Assembly (NCBI RefSeq): GCF_001428245.1
Contig: NZ_LMRV01000035.1
Span: 1-64,000 of the forward strand
Reading direction: 5' to 3'
DNA length: 64,000 nt
Origin: Paenibacillus sp. Soil522
Lineage (GTDB): Bacteria > Bacillota > Bacilli > Paenibacillales > Paenibacillaceae
Shown piece by piece: positions 18,488 to 26,328 of this stretch. Made by a program: the position numbers and the translations under genes. Each line of letters starts with the position of its first letter. Within the stretch, counting starts at the first letter, position 1. The notes under the pieces are model-generated. The model did not search any database. It was not told the DNA's origin and saw only the letters and a program-made list of their open reading frames with translations.

Positions 18488-21244
18488 CTATCTATATACC
18501 CATACCTGTATCAGTGAGAGTAGTTGAATAATATTTATTGGTTTGCTGATATAATCAGAAGCCCCGGCATTCATGCATTGTTCCCTATCCTGTTTCATTG
18601 CCTTTGCTGTAAGTGCGATTATTGGAATATTTTTGAATTGAGGCATTTGACGAATCGCGTGGATGGCCTCAAAACCGTCCATCTCCGGCATCATGATATC
18701 CATCAATACCAAATCCGTCTCAGGGTTGCTGCATAAGATTTCAATTCCTTCAAGGCCATTTAGCGCAAATATTACTTCCATTTGATATCCCTCTAACGCA
18801 GTCGTTAACGCGAATATATTGCGCATATCATCGTCCACAATGAGAATTTTTTTACCGTCGAGCAAGTTTTTTTCATACGGATTAGGGTTCCACGATTCAA
18901 CATGCAGTCCATTCTTCGCAGCAGATTCCACGGAATTGTGCGCCTGTTCGTAATGCCCTGCGGCCACCTCTTTCATAGAGGATCGGTTTTCTGTCAATGG
19001 GAACGATTCAATACTGGGCAAATACAGAGTAAAGGTAGTTCCCTTGTCTACCTCACTATTCACTTGGATGAAACCGCCTAACAGCTGGGCAATTTCCCGG
19101 CTAATCGGCAGACCTAAACCAGTGCCGCCGTATTTTCGGCTTGTGGTTCCATCCGCCTGCTTAAATGTCTCGAAAATCATTTCCTGTTTTTCTTCCGGAA
19201 TCCCAATTCCCGTATCTACAACTGAAAAGGCCAACACAGATCCCATTTGGTCAGCAATAGGTTTTTCACCAAAAACTTTTTGGGACGTCTTCTGAATATA
19301 TAGGGATACACTGCCCTTTTCCGTGAATTTAAAGGCATTTGATAATAAATTTTTCAGAATTTGCTGCAAGCGATGCTCGTCGGTAAATATACTCTTCGGT
19401 AAATCCGGATCGATCCGGACGGAAAATTCAATCCCTTTCTGGCGGGCAATCGGGAAAAATTGATTTTCTACAAATACCTGCACATCCTGAAGCTGTAATT
19501 CTTCAGGAATCACCTCCAAGTTTCCAGATTCCACTTTCGCCAAATCTAAGATGTCGTTGATTAAATTGAGCAGATCATCACCTGATGAATAGATTGTCCG
19601 GATATATTCCAATTGTTTATCGGTAAGATTCCTCTCCGAATTCTCAGCAAGTATATGAGTCAGAATCAATAAACTGTTGAGCGGTGTTCGCAGTTCATGG
19701 GACATATTGGCAAGAAACTCGGATTTATATTGAGAGCTAAGTGCCAAATGCTGAGCTTTTTCCTCGAGAACCAGCCTGATTTCTTCCAGCTCCGTCTTCT
19801 TCTGTTCCGAGTTTTCATATTGTTCTTCGAGTCTTTCATGGGCCGATCTTAATTCCTCTTGCTGCATTTGGAGCTCCTCCGATTGACTTTGCAGTTCTTC
19901 TGTAAGAGCCTGCGATTCTTGCAGCAATTTTGCCACTAGCATTCGGCTTTTAACACTATTTATGGCAATCCCAATTTTGCTCATAACCTCATGAAGCAGC
20001 ATTTGCTGAAGTGGAGTGAATGTTTCAAAGGTAGCCAATTCAATGACAGCCAGTATCTCCCCTTCATACTCAGCGGGTAAAATGATTAGGCTTGCTGGCG
20101 ACGACATGCCGGTACCGGAAACTATCTTTAGATGATCCTCCGGGATCTGATTAAGCAAGATAGACTTTTTTATCGCTGCACATTGTCCAACCAGCCCCTC
20201 CCCCACACGAAAACTTTCGAATCCAAATGGTTCATGATGAGCAGCATAGCCAGCCAACTTTCGAAGGCGGTATTGATCCCCTTCCCCCTCCTGCGTATAG
20301 AAGACTCCATAACTGGCTCCCGCCATTGGCGTAATCTTCGTAATAAACAATTGAGCCAAGGTCTGCAAATCATCCACTTTAGAATACATCGTGGCGATTT
20401 CTGCAATTTTTGTTTTTAGCCAACTCTTTTCCTGAGCCTCTTCTTTTAACTCTATTTCCTGCTTGGCGCGTTCTTCCAAATCTTGGGCCATTCCATTAAA
20501 GGCTTCAGCAATCGCACCAAACTCATCTTTGGAAGTCACCTTAATGCGGGGTAACTTCGTTACATTATTATGGGTTACGCTAGTCATTACAGATGTTACT
20601 TTATTAAGATTCTTTGTAATGCTTAGGATCAACCAAACCGTCATCCCTATTCCGATTATCAAACCTATTAAGACATATGTATAAATCATTTTGGTGGCTA
20701 CATTATATGTCGCGCGGGTCCGATACAATTCGTTTTTCATCTCTTGTTCCTGCAGGGTATTTAGTAAGTCTATATTTTGCAGCAGACGTTCACGAAGCTG
20801 CTTCGAATCATACCATAGCAATTTTTCGTATTCAGCCTTCATACCCGCTTTTTTGAGTGTTAAAATTTGTTGTGTCATTTCAGTATAAGTTCCATAGAGT
20901 GCCGTGAATTTTACAATTAATTCCTGTGACTTTTCACGAGTATCCATCTTCTTTAGGGACTCAATGGCCATACTCGTATTCATACGGGATTTTTCCATAT
21001 CATTCGTGAAATCTTGAAGGAGATCATCAGGCGGATCGGAAGTGAGCCCCTTTAATCCCCTGTCCAAATTGGCAATCTCGTACTGAATGGTTGCAGTCAT
21101 ACTTACCCTTTCGGATAATTCCTTGACTACGACATTCATTTTTACCGTTATTTGATCCAGCATATTTATTAAAAACGTCACGAGGATAATAATGATTACT
21201 AAAAAAGAACCCAATCCTAAATAGAGCTTTGTTTTGAATTTCAT
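18488..21244 (-). CDS. Hybrid sensor histidine kinase (CHASE3-like/HAMP/GAF/HisKA/HATPase/REC)
   Basis: 918 residues: TM1 (LGLGSFLVIIIILVTFLINML), an extracellular four-helix CHASE3-like segment (about 30-185), TM2 (YVLIGLIIGIGMTVWLILSI), HAMP, GAF (about 295-435), a Gln/Glu-rich coiled coil (about 440-500), HisKA with H-box ANMSHELRTPLNSLL, HATPase (LLSNAFKFTEKG; YGGTGLGLPIS), and a C-terminal receiver (ILIVDDDMRNIFALTTALEG; VLMDIMMPEMDG). First gene of a minus-strand operon with CheR, a second kinase and a sugar-binding protein; the CheR frame begins a few bases after its stop. GGAG lies seven bases before the ATG at 21244. Its output partner is unknown. Confidence 0.85.
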   Translation of the reverse strand: MKFKTKLYLGLGSFLVIIIILVTFLINMLDQITVKMNVVVKELSERVSMTATIQYEIANLDRGLKGLTSDPPDDLLQDFTNDMEKSRMNTSMAIESLKKMDTREKSQELIVKFTALYGTYTEMTQQILTLKKAGMKAEYEKLLWYDSKQLRERLLQNIDLLNTLQEQEMKNELYRTRATYNVATKMIYTYVLIGLIIGIGMTVWLILSITKNLNKVTSVMTSVTHNNVTKLPRIKVTSKDEFGAIAEAFNGMAQDLEERAKQEIELKEEAQEKSWLKTKIAEIATMYSKVDDLQTLAQLFITKITPMAGASYGVFYTQEGEGDQYRLRKLAGYAAHHEPFGFESFRVGEGLVGQCAAIKKSILLNQIPEDHLKIVSGTGMSSPASLIILPAEYEGEILAVIELATFETFTPLQQMLLHEVMSKIGIAINSVKSRMLVAKLLQESQALTEELQSQSEELQMQQEELRSAHERLEEQYENSEQKKTELEEIRLVLEEKAQHLALSSQYKSEFLANMSHELRTPLNSLLILTHILAENSERNLTDKQLEYIRTIYSSGDDLLNLINDILDLAKVESGNLEVIPEELQLQDVQVFVENQFFPIARQKGIEFSVRIDPDLPKSIFTDEHRLQQILKNLLSNAFKFTEKGSVSLYIQKTSQKVFGEKPIADQMGSVLAFSVVDTGIGIPEEKQEMIFETFKQADGTTSRKYGGTGLGLPISREIAQLLGGFIQVNSEVDKGTTFTLYLPSIESFPLTENRSSMKEVAAGHYEQAHNSVESAAKNGLHVESWNPNPYEKNLLDGKKILIVDDDMRNIFALTTALEGYQMEVIFALNGLEGIEILCSNPETDLVLMDIMMPEMDGFEAIHAIRQMPQFKNIPIIALTAKAMKQDREQCMNAGASDYISKPINIIQLLSLIQVWVYR

Positions 21245-21777
21245 ATAATCTCCATTCTATTTAAATGTCTATAAATTACTAATTTAGGGGAATTATAAAT
21301 TATTTCTTCTCTTTAAAGCGATTGTCATTTGCATTACCTCGGACAAGGAGGCTGTGGGGTCAACGTTTTAGCAAGACGGATGGTGCGAGGAGATTCGTTA
21401 TTGCAAGTATTATTCCTATTTTGAAAAGCACGCCCGGGGCTCAAGCCGGCCCTTTAGTCGATACAGTCCTTGTTGCTTCAATGCAATCTAAACCTCCAAA
21501 GCATTAAGTTTAATTATAAATATAGCGGAATGAAAAATGAATAGTTATTTCAAATTTAACATGTAATTTACAAAAGTATGAAGTGAAATTGAGCACCTTA
21601 TAGTCTCCTATAAGCATTATAACAGATTTCTCTTTTATCGCATCACTTGGGAACTCGCTTGTAAACTACATTTATACTTAAATCTGGAATTTTTTAGATA
21701 TTATTGAATGGCAGTCGGTTTCGGCAATACGATCAGTCTTTCAATTCTGCTTCGGGCAAACATGAATATAATATTCC
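21245..21777. other. AT-rich intergenic region
   Basis: No gene was recognised. A short open frame at 21322-21507 has no ribosome binding site and no family resemblance. The left end must carry the promoter of the sensor operon. Confidence 0.4.
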
Positions 21778-21807
21778 TTGACATGAATATTCCATATGGA
21801 GTATATT
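21778..21807 (+). promoter_or_regulatory. Promoter with overlapping palindrome upstream of the SRPBCC gene
   Basis: TTGACA (21778-21783), a 17-18 base spacer and GTATAT/TATATT form a sigma-A type promoter. The spacer and -10 contain the imperfect palindrome ATATTCCATATGGAGTATAT, a likely ArsR-type operator. The ArsR gene itself survives only as a vestige just downstream. Confidence 0.6.
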
Positions 21808-21815
21808 CGATTCAT

Positions 21816-21878
21816 GAACTAATCTTACTCGCACTCGCCGAGCCCAACCGATTACACATTGACCCTAATCCATACTAA
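21816..21878 (+). pseudogene. ArsR-family regulator, N-terminal vestige
   Basis: The frame ELILLALAEPNRLHI followed by DPNPY and a stop contains the hallmark N-terminal 'ALAEPNRLHIV' helix of ArsR-family repressors that usually precede SRPBCC/AHSA1 genes. The rest of the regulator is missing; the SRPBCC gene starts about 20 bases later. A deletion removing nearly the whole repressor is inferred. Confidence 0.55.
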
Positions 21879-21900
21879 AATCAAAATTGGAGGAATTGTC

Positions 21901-22431
21901 ATGACTGAAAGCCAAGCAGCAAACACCAATCCCATGAACACAGAGGAAGGAAAATTTGTTATCTCTCGCACTTTCAACGCACCGCGTGAGTTAGTGTTTA
22001 AAGTATGGACGGAGTCTGAGCACTTGATGCATTGGTGGGGGCCTACGGGTATGTCACTTGAAGTAAAGAAGCTTGATCTGCGCCCAGGCGGTATGTTCCA
22101 TTATAGCATGCGCTCCCCTGATGGCCATGAAATGTGGGGCAAGTTCGTTTATCAAGAAATCGTTGCACCGGAAAAAATCGTATTCATCAACTCCTTCTCC
22201 GATGCAGAGGGCCATACAATACGTCCCCCATTCAGTTCTGAATTTCCGCTTGAAGTGATGAATATCGCAACGTTCGCCGAGCATGAAGGCCAAACCACCC
22301 TCACTCTTCGGGGAGGCCCTCACCATGCAACAGCTGAGGAGCACGAGTTCTATAAAGGCATGTTTGAATCCATGCAGCAAGGATTCGGCGGCACCTTTGA
22401 CCAGCTCGACGCATATTTAGCGAAAATCTAA
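21901..22431 (+). CDS. SRPBCC (AHSA1-like) domain protein
   Basis: 176 residues forming one START/Bet-v-1-like domain of the activator-of-Hsp90 homologue type: VISRTFNAPRELVFKVWTES, HLMHWWGPTGM, LRPGGMFHYSMRSPDG and the C-terminal helix GMFESMQQGFGGTFDQLDAY. These proteins bind hydrophobic ligands in a cavity and are usually co-transcribed with an ArsR repressor, here reduced to a vestige, so expression may be unregulated. The ATG at 21901 is chosen because GGAGG lies seven bases upstream. A strong terminator follows. Confidence 0.85.
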   Translation: MTESQAANTNPMNTEEGKFVISRTFNAPRELVFKVWTESEHLMHWWGPTGMSLEVKKLDLRPGGMFHYSMRSPDGHEMWGKFVYQEIVAPEKIVFINSFSDAEGHTIRPPFSSEFPLEVMNIATFAEHEGQTTLTLRGGPHHATAEEHEFYKGMFESMQQGFGGTFDQLDAYLAKI

Positions 22432-22492
22432 GGTACCAGCGTTCGGAATTGGTTCGAGTTTAATTTCTGAGTTAGGATTCCATGTTAAACAT

Positions 22493-22535
22493 AAAAAAAG
22501 AGTACAGGAGATCACACCTCCTGTGCTCTATTTTT
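22493..22535. terminator. Bidirectional terminator
   Basis: AGAGTACAGGAG and CTCCTGTGCTCT form a long stem flanked by AAAAAAA and TTTTT. It ends the SRPBCC gene and can also end the convergent coat-like gene. Confidence 0.85.
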
Positions 22536-22606
22536 AGAATCCAGCGTAAAAACCTTACTGGGACAAGTACGATGTAAGCTCAGTCTTAGTACGACGGAGC
22601 TTCTCA

Positions 22607-23056
22607 TCACTTATTCTTCACCCGCCGCTTTCTACATTTAGGAATACATTTCTTTTTCGTTTTCTTTTCCTTGCTGCACCCAACATCCACGGCAGTTATT
22701 GAAGTAATTTTTATATAGCTAACGACACCATTCACATTTATAACGACACAGCCATCTACAATGCCTAAAAACACTCCAGTACGAACTGTTCCGTCAAAAT
22801 GAATTCGAATATTGGCAGTACCTACTCCAATATCTGATAGAATGCAATGAAAGTGACTATTTTTGCCGCAGCTTTTTTCCTCTGATCTTTTACTTCCGTC
22901 GCTCCGACAATCCGAGCCTTTACTTCCGTGGCTTCTGCTCCCCGAGCTTTTACTACCGTGACTTCGGCTTCCCGAGCTTTTACAACCGTCGCTTCGACTT
23001 CCCGAGCTTTTACAACCGTGACTTTTTGAGCCTTTGCATCCCCCTTTTTTCTTCAT
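22607..23056 (-). CDS. Coat-like protein with Lys/Ser/Gly/Cys repeats
   Basis: 149 residues in three parts. Residues 1-65 are imperfect decapeptide repeats such as CKSSGSRSHG and SKSSGSRSHG, very basic and Cys-containing. Residues 66-125 form a beta-rich domain (ILSDIGVGTANIRIHFDGTV, RTGVFLGIVDGCVVINVNG, VVSYIKITSITAVDVG) like small SH3/LSm barrels. The tail is basic (KKTKKKCIPKCRKRRVKNK). This looks like a spore-coat or exosporium structural protein, by analogy to CotG-like repeats; no firm family was recognised. AAGGGGG precedes the ATG at 23056. It is a monocistronic unit. Confidence 0.6.
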   Translation of the reverse strand: MKKKGGCKGSKSHGCKSSGSRSDGCKSSGSRSHGSKSSGSRSHGSKGSDCRSDGSKRSEEKSCGKNSHFHCILSDIGVGTANIRIHFDGTVRTGVFLGIVDGCVVINVNGVVSYIKITSITAVDVGCSKEKKTKKKCIPKCRKRRVKNK

Positions 23057-23405
23057 TCACACCATCCCCCTTTCATTAAGAATTAATATTATCATATGGA
23101 AATTGAGAGAGTTCCGTGTGTATATTTTCAATAAAATTTAAAAATAAAAACCTGTTTTTAATAAAAATAATAATAATTATGGACTAACACAGCTTTAATA
23201 CGTTGAAAATACTTACAGTTAACCTAATATTTGAAGTAGAAGAAACGATGTTTTCATATTTATCAATAATAAATTAATCTTGGTTTCTCCTCGGGTATTT
23301 CGATGTCACTCTAACACACCTGATCCCTTGTGAACATAAAGGATTATCAATTGCCGCTAGCGAATGTATAGAAAATAAATCCATAAAACGAAACTGGAGA
23401 ACGTG
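23057..23405. other. Very AT-rich divergent intergenic region
   Basis: No gene seen. It carries the divergent promoters of the coat-like gene and the Lgt-like operon, but A/T runs make individual -35/-10 boxes ambiguous. Confidence 0.4.
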
Positions 23406-24164
23406 ATGACCTTCCCTATTTGGATCAATCTTGGCTTTATAAAGCTGCATCCTCATGCGGTATTTGAAGCGCTCGCTTATTTTATCGGCTATCGAGTGTA
23501 CCTCTACACCCGCAGCAAAGATAAGCTTCCGATTGTGCAGGGCATGTGGATCATTGTCGGCGCCATTCTAGGAGCTGCCATCGGGTCTAAAGTGTTGTAC
23601 TGGCTGGAGGACCCCATGCGGACGATCGAAAACTGGCGCAGCTACACCTATTTAATGGAGGGCAAAACGATAGTCGGCGGACTGCTAGGCGGATTGATCG
23701 GTGTGGAGTGGATGAAGAAGCGCGTCGGCATTACCCGTTCCACCGGCGATGATATGGCGCTGCCGATTATCGTAGGCATGGTTATCGGGCGCATCGGCTG
23801 TTTTATGACCGGGCTTAGTGATCATACCTACGGCACGCCGACAACTTGGATGACAGGCATTGATTTTGGTGACGGCATCCTCAGACACCCGACACAACTG
23901 TATGAAATTGCTTTCCTGCTTCTGCTTGGCGGGACGCTCTATCGATGGAAAAAAAGAGCCGCATTTCCTGACGGAGCGATTTTCCAGCTTTTTATGGCGG
24001 GGTATCTCTTGTTCCGCTTAGCCGTCGATTTTATAAAGCCGACCCCTCATCTTTATCTCGGACTCAACAATATTCAACTGGCTTGCCTCGCAGGCTTACT
24101 CTATTACTTTGCTTTGATATACAAGTGGGGACAGCCATTACGCCCACATAGGAAGGAATTGTAA
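23406..24164 (+). CDS. Prolipoprotein diacylglyceryl transferase (Lgt) family protein
   Basis: 252 residues with about seven hydrophobic segments in the Lgt arrangement: IWINLGFIKLHPHAVFEALA at the start, WIIVGAILGAAIGSKVLYWL, TIVGGLLGGLIGVEW, GMVIGRIGCFMTGLSDHTYG and RHPTQLYEIAFLLLLGG (the conserved RHPxQLYE motif). Lgt moves diacylglyceryl from phosphatidylglycerol to lipoprotein cysteine. Here the usual GRIGNF is GRIGCF and several loops differ, so a paralogue with another lipid substrate is possible. Two bases separate its stop from the radical SAM gene, so they are co-translated. The start is ATG at 23406 (GGAG six bases upstream), with an in-frame GTG just before. Confidence 0.75.
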   Translation: MTFPIWINLGFIKLHPHAVFEALAYFIGYRVYLYTRSKDKLPIVQGMWIIVGAILGAAIGSKVLYWLEDPMRTIENWRSYTYLMEGKTIVGGLLGGLIGVEWMKKRVGITRSTGDDMALPIIVGMVIGRIGCFMTGLSDHTYGTPTTWMTGIDFGDGILRHPTQLYEIAFLLLLGGTLYRWKKRAAFPDGAIFQLFMAGYLLFRLAVDFIKPTPHLYLGLNNIQLACLAGLLYYFALIYKWGQPLRPHRKEL

Positions 24165-24166
24165 CG

Positions 24167-25606
24167 ATGACAACGAAAAACAGACCCTACATTTTCTACG
24201 AGCTAACGAACAGCATCTGTTCAAAATGTTTGCGCAAGGTCGAAGCTAAAGTCATCATTGAGGACAATCAAGTGTTTCTGCTCAAATATTGCGGACAGCA
24301 TGGACGGGAAAAGGTACTGATTGCAAGCGACGCCGCCTATTATAAGAAATGCCGCGAATTCCTGAAGCCTGCGGAAATGCCGCAGCACTGGAACACACCG
24401 ATCCGCTACGGCTGTCCCTATGATTGCGGTCTATGTCCCGATCATGAGCAGCACAGCTGTCTGACGCTGCTCGAGGTCACAGACCGCTGTAATCTGCAAT
24501 GTCCGATTTGCTATGCGGAGTCCTCCCCGCATAAGGATTCGTGGCGCTCACTGGAGCAGATCGAGAAAATGCTCGATGCCATCGTCCGCAACGAGGGCGA
24601 GCCCGACATTGTGCAAATTAGCGGGGGCGAGCCTACTATTCATCCGCAGTTTTTCGAAATACTGGACCTCGCCAAAAGCAAGCCAATCAAGCATGTTATG
24701 GTAAACACCAATGGCCTCCGCATTGCCCAGGACCGCAGCTTTGCCAAGCGGTTAGTCGAATATATGCCCGGCTTTGAAATTTACTTGCAGTTCGACAGCT
24801 TCCAGGAAGAGGCATTGCGAGAGCTTCGCGGCGTTGATTTGCGCGACGTTCGCCGCCGGGCTTTAGAGCATTTGAACGAATTCAATATCTCGACCACGCT
24901 GGTCGTTACGCTCAAAAAAGGACTGAACGATCATGAGATCGGCGACATTATTCAGTTCGGCCTGAAGCAGCCCGCCGTACGCGGTGTGACCTTCCAGCCT
25001 ATCCAAGCGGCAGGACGTTTGGAAGATTACGATCCGGCGAAGGATCGCTTGACCCTTAGTGAGGTGCGGCAAGGAATAATTGACCAATCGGGTATTTTTC
25101 GCTCTGAGGATATTATTCCGGTACCATGTCACCCCGATTGTTTGGCGATGGGCTACGCCTTGAAGCTTGGCGGGGATGTGCTGCCGCTTACCGGATTAAT
25201 GGACCCTCAAATATTACTGGAAGGCGGCCGCAACACGATCGTGTTCGAGCAGGATCAAACCCTTAAGTCAAAAATATTCGAGCTGTTCTCGACTGCTCAT
25301 TCCCCTGCCTCTTCAGCGCTTTCGCTAAAAAACCTGCTATGCTGCTTGCCGATGGTCGCCGTGCCTGACAACATTAGCTATGATAATGTATTCCGTGTCA
25401 TCATTATGCAGTTTTTAGATCCATACAATTTTGATGTACGCTCTGTCAAAAAATCTTGCGTTCACATCGTACACCCCGATGGACGAATCATTCCTTTTGA
25501 CACGTACAATATGTTCTATCGCGGTGATCAAGAGAAGAAGCTGGCCGAGCTGAGAAATGAATTTGACATGCGCCCGGGAGGTAAAATCAATGAGTGGAAT
25601 GAGTGA
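24167..25606 (+). CDS. Radical SAM protein resembling tetraether lipid synthase (Tes/MJ0619-type)
   Basis: 479 residues. N-terminal rubredoxin-like CxxC (Cys18, Cys21) with CGQHG (Cys42), then CPYDCGLC (83-90, a second CxxxCxxC), followed at once by the radical SAM triad CNLQCPIC (108-115), QISGGEP and further Cys later (PVPCHPDC; LLCCLP). This order, including CPYDCGLCPDHEQHS, matches my memory of the archaeal MJ0619 family, in which Tes joins lipid tails by C-C bonds to make tetraethers. Bacterial homologues are mostly uncharacterised. The pairing with an Lgt-like lipid enzyme and a small membrane protein suggests a lipid-tail modification, but the substrate is unknown. The start is ATG at 24167 with GGAAGG upstream. 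Confidence 0.75.
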   Translation: MTTKNRPYIFYELTNSICSKCLRKVEAKVIIEDNQVFLLKYCGQHGREKVLIASDAAYYKKCREFLKPAEMPQHWNTPIRYGCPYDCGLCPDHEQHSCLTLLEVTDRCNLQCPICYAESSPHKDSWRSLEQIEKMLDAIVRNEGEPDIVQISGGEPTIHPQFFEILDLAKSKPIKHVMVNTNGLRIAQDRSFAKRLVEYMPGFEIYLQFDSFQEEALRELRGVDLRDVRRRALEHLNEFNISTTLVVTLKKGLNDHEIGDIIQFGLKQPAVRGVTFQPIQAAGRLEDYDPAKDRLTLSEVRQGIIDQSGIFRSEDIIPVPCHPDCLAMGYALKLGGDVLPLTGLMDPQILLEGGRNTIVFEQDQTLKSKIFELFSTAHSPASSALSLKNLLCCLPMVAVPDNISYDNVFRVIIMQFLDPYNFDVRSVKKSCVHIVHPDGRIIPFDTYNMFYRGDQEKKLAELRNEFDMRPGGKINEWNE

Positions 25607-25895
25607 TGAGGATAACAAGCAGCTAGACGTATCGCCTTCTGGCAAATCGCCTGATCATACCAAGCAAGTATGGCACGGAATCGGGCTGCTCACCGTGCTG
25701 CATTTATTGCTTTTCCTTTTTCCTATCGCCTTTTTCTTTATCAGCATCGCACAACTCTTATACCTGATTCCTGCTATCCTTATTTTCCGTAAAAAAAGCG
25801 GTATCGTCCAAGGATTGCTTATCGGCGCCGGCATTACTTTTCTGTTGAACGCTGCCTGCTTCGGTCTCCTGCTTAGTGGCAATTTTTCTCTATGA
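25590..25895 (+). CDS. Small membrane protein of the radical SAM operon
   Basis: 101 residues: a polar N-terminus of about 30 residues, then two or three membrane helices (GIGLLTVLHLLLFLFPIAFF, ISIAQLLYLIPAILIF, GLLIGAGITFLLNAACFGLL). No family recognised. The ATG at 25590 lies inside the radical SAM gene (17-base overlap), preceded by GGGAGGT, so it is coupled to it. It may be a membrane anchor or partner of the upstream enzymes (inference). Confidence 0.65.
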   Translation: MSGMSDEDNKQLDVSPSGKSPDHTKQVWHGIGLLTVLHLLLFLFPIAFFFISIAQLLYLIPAILIFRKKSGIVQGLLIGAGITFLLNAACFGLLLSGNFSL

Positions 25896-25942
25896 GCCTT
25901 GCTAATTCAGCCGCCTTAGATCTGCTGCAATTCAGATGGAAA

Positions 25943-25976
25943 GCCAAAAGAGGGCCGTAACAGCCCTCCTCTTGGC
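25943..25976 (+). terminator. Hairpin after the radical SAM operon
   Basis: GCCAAAAGAGGGC and GCCCTCCTCTTGGC form a long stem around CGTAACA, about 50 bases after the last stop. The T-run is poor. Confidence 0.6.
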
Positions 25977-25992
25977 ATCCTTTCACAACCCC

Positions 25993-26036
25993 AAAACCCG
26001 CGTCCTACGCGGCCTATCTGCCCTTACTCTTCCCCC
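25993..26036 (-). repeat. Sulfurtransferase-tail relic, left copy beside the large GH32 gene
   Basis: AAAACCCGCGTCC-TACGC-GGCCTATC and the following CTTACTCTTCCCC match 30789-30829 with about five mismatches over 40 bases. On the minus strand the inner part reads ...MGEE-stop, like the last codons of the sulfurtransferase at 38494-39342 (TGEE-stop). With the copy at 30788-30870, in the same orientation, it brackets the gene at 26329-30579. Confidence 0.55.
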
Positions 26037-26281
26037 ATCAAAAATAGCTTGAAGAACTCATTTTTAGATTGTCGGTCATCTGCTGGCACTCCTACCCCAA
26101 GGTTAAATGCGAAAAAAGTGAAAGTGCGAAACCAAACAAAGTAAAAGTATTATCCTGCAAAATGCCTTTATAATGACAAAAAGAGCACGCTCATTCAAGA
26201 ATTGACACCGGGCGGCGTCGGCTCTGCTCATCCAAAAAGGAGGGGAAATTCACGAAAAAATCGGTTTTACGCGAACTAAAT

Positions 26282-26295
26282 TGTATGCGCTTACA
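26282..26295 (+). promoter_or_regulatory. cre-like CcpA site upstream of the large GH32 gene
   Basis: TGTATGCGCTTACA matches the cre consensus at 13 of 14 positions and lies about 35 bases upstream of the start codon, a position suited to repression by CcpA when preferred sugars are present. Confidence 0.5.
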
Positions 26296-26328
26296 TAATT
26301 ACCACAATACGATGGAAGAAGGCTTATC

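Noticed and set aside
22870..23050. Repeated 30-base units in the coat-like gene
   Set aside because: They encode in-frame decapeptides and are not an independent DNA element.
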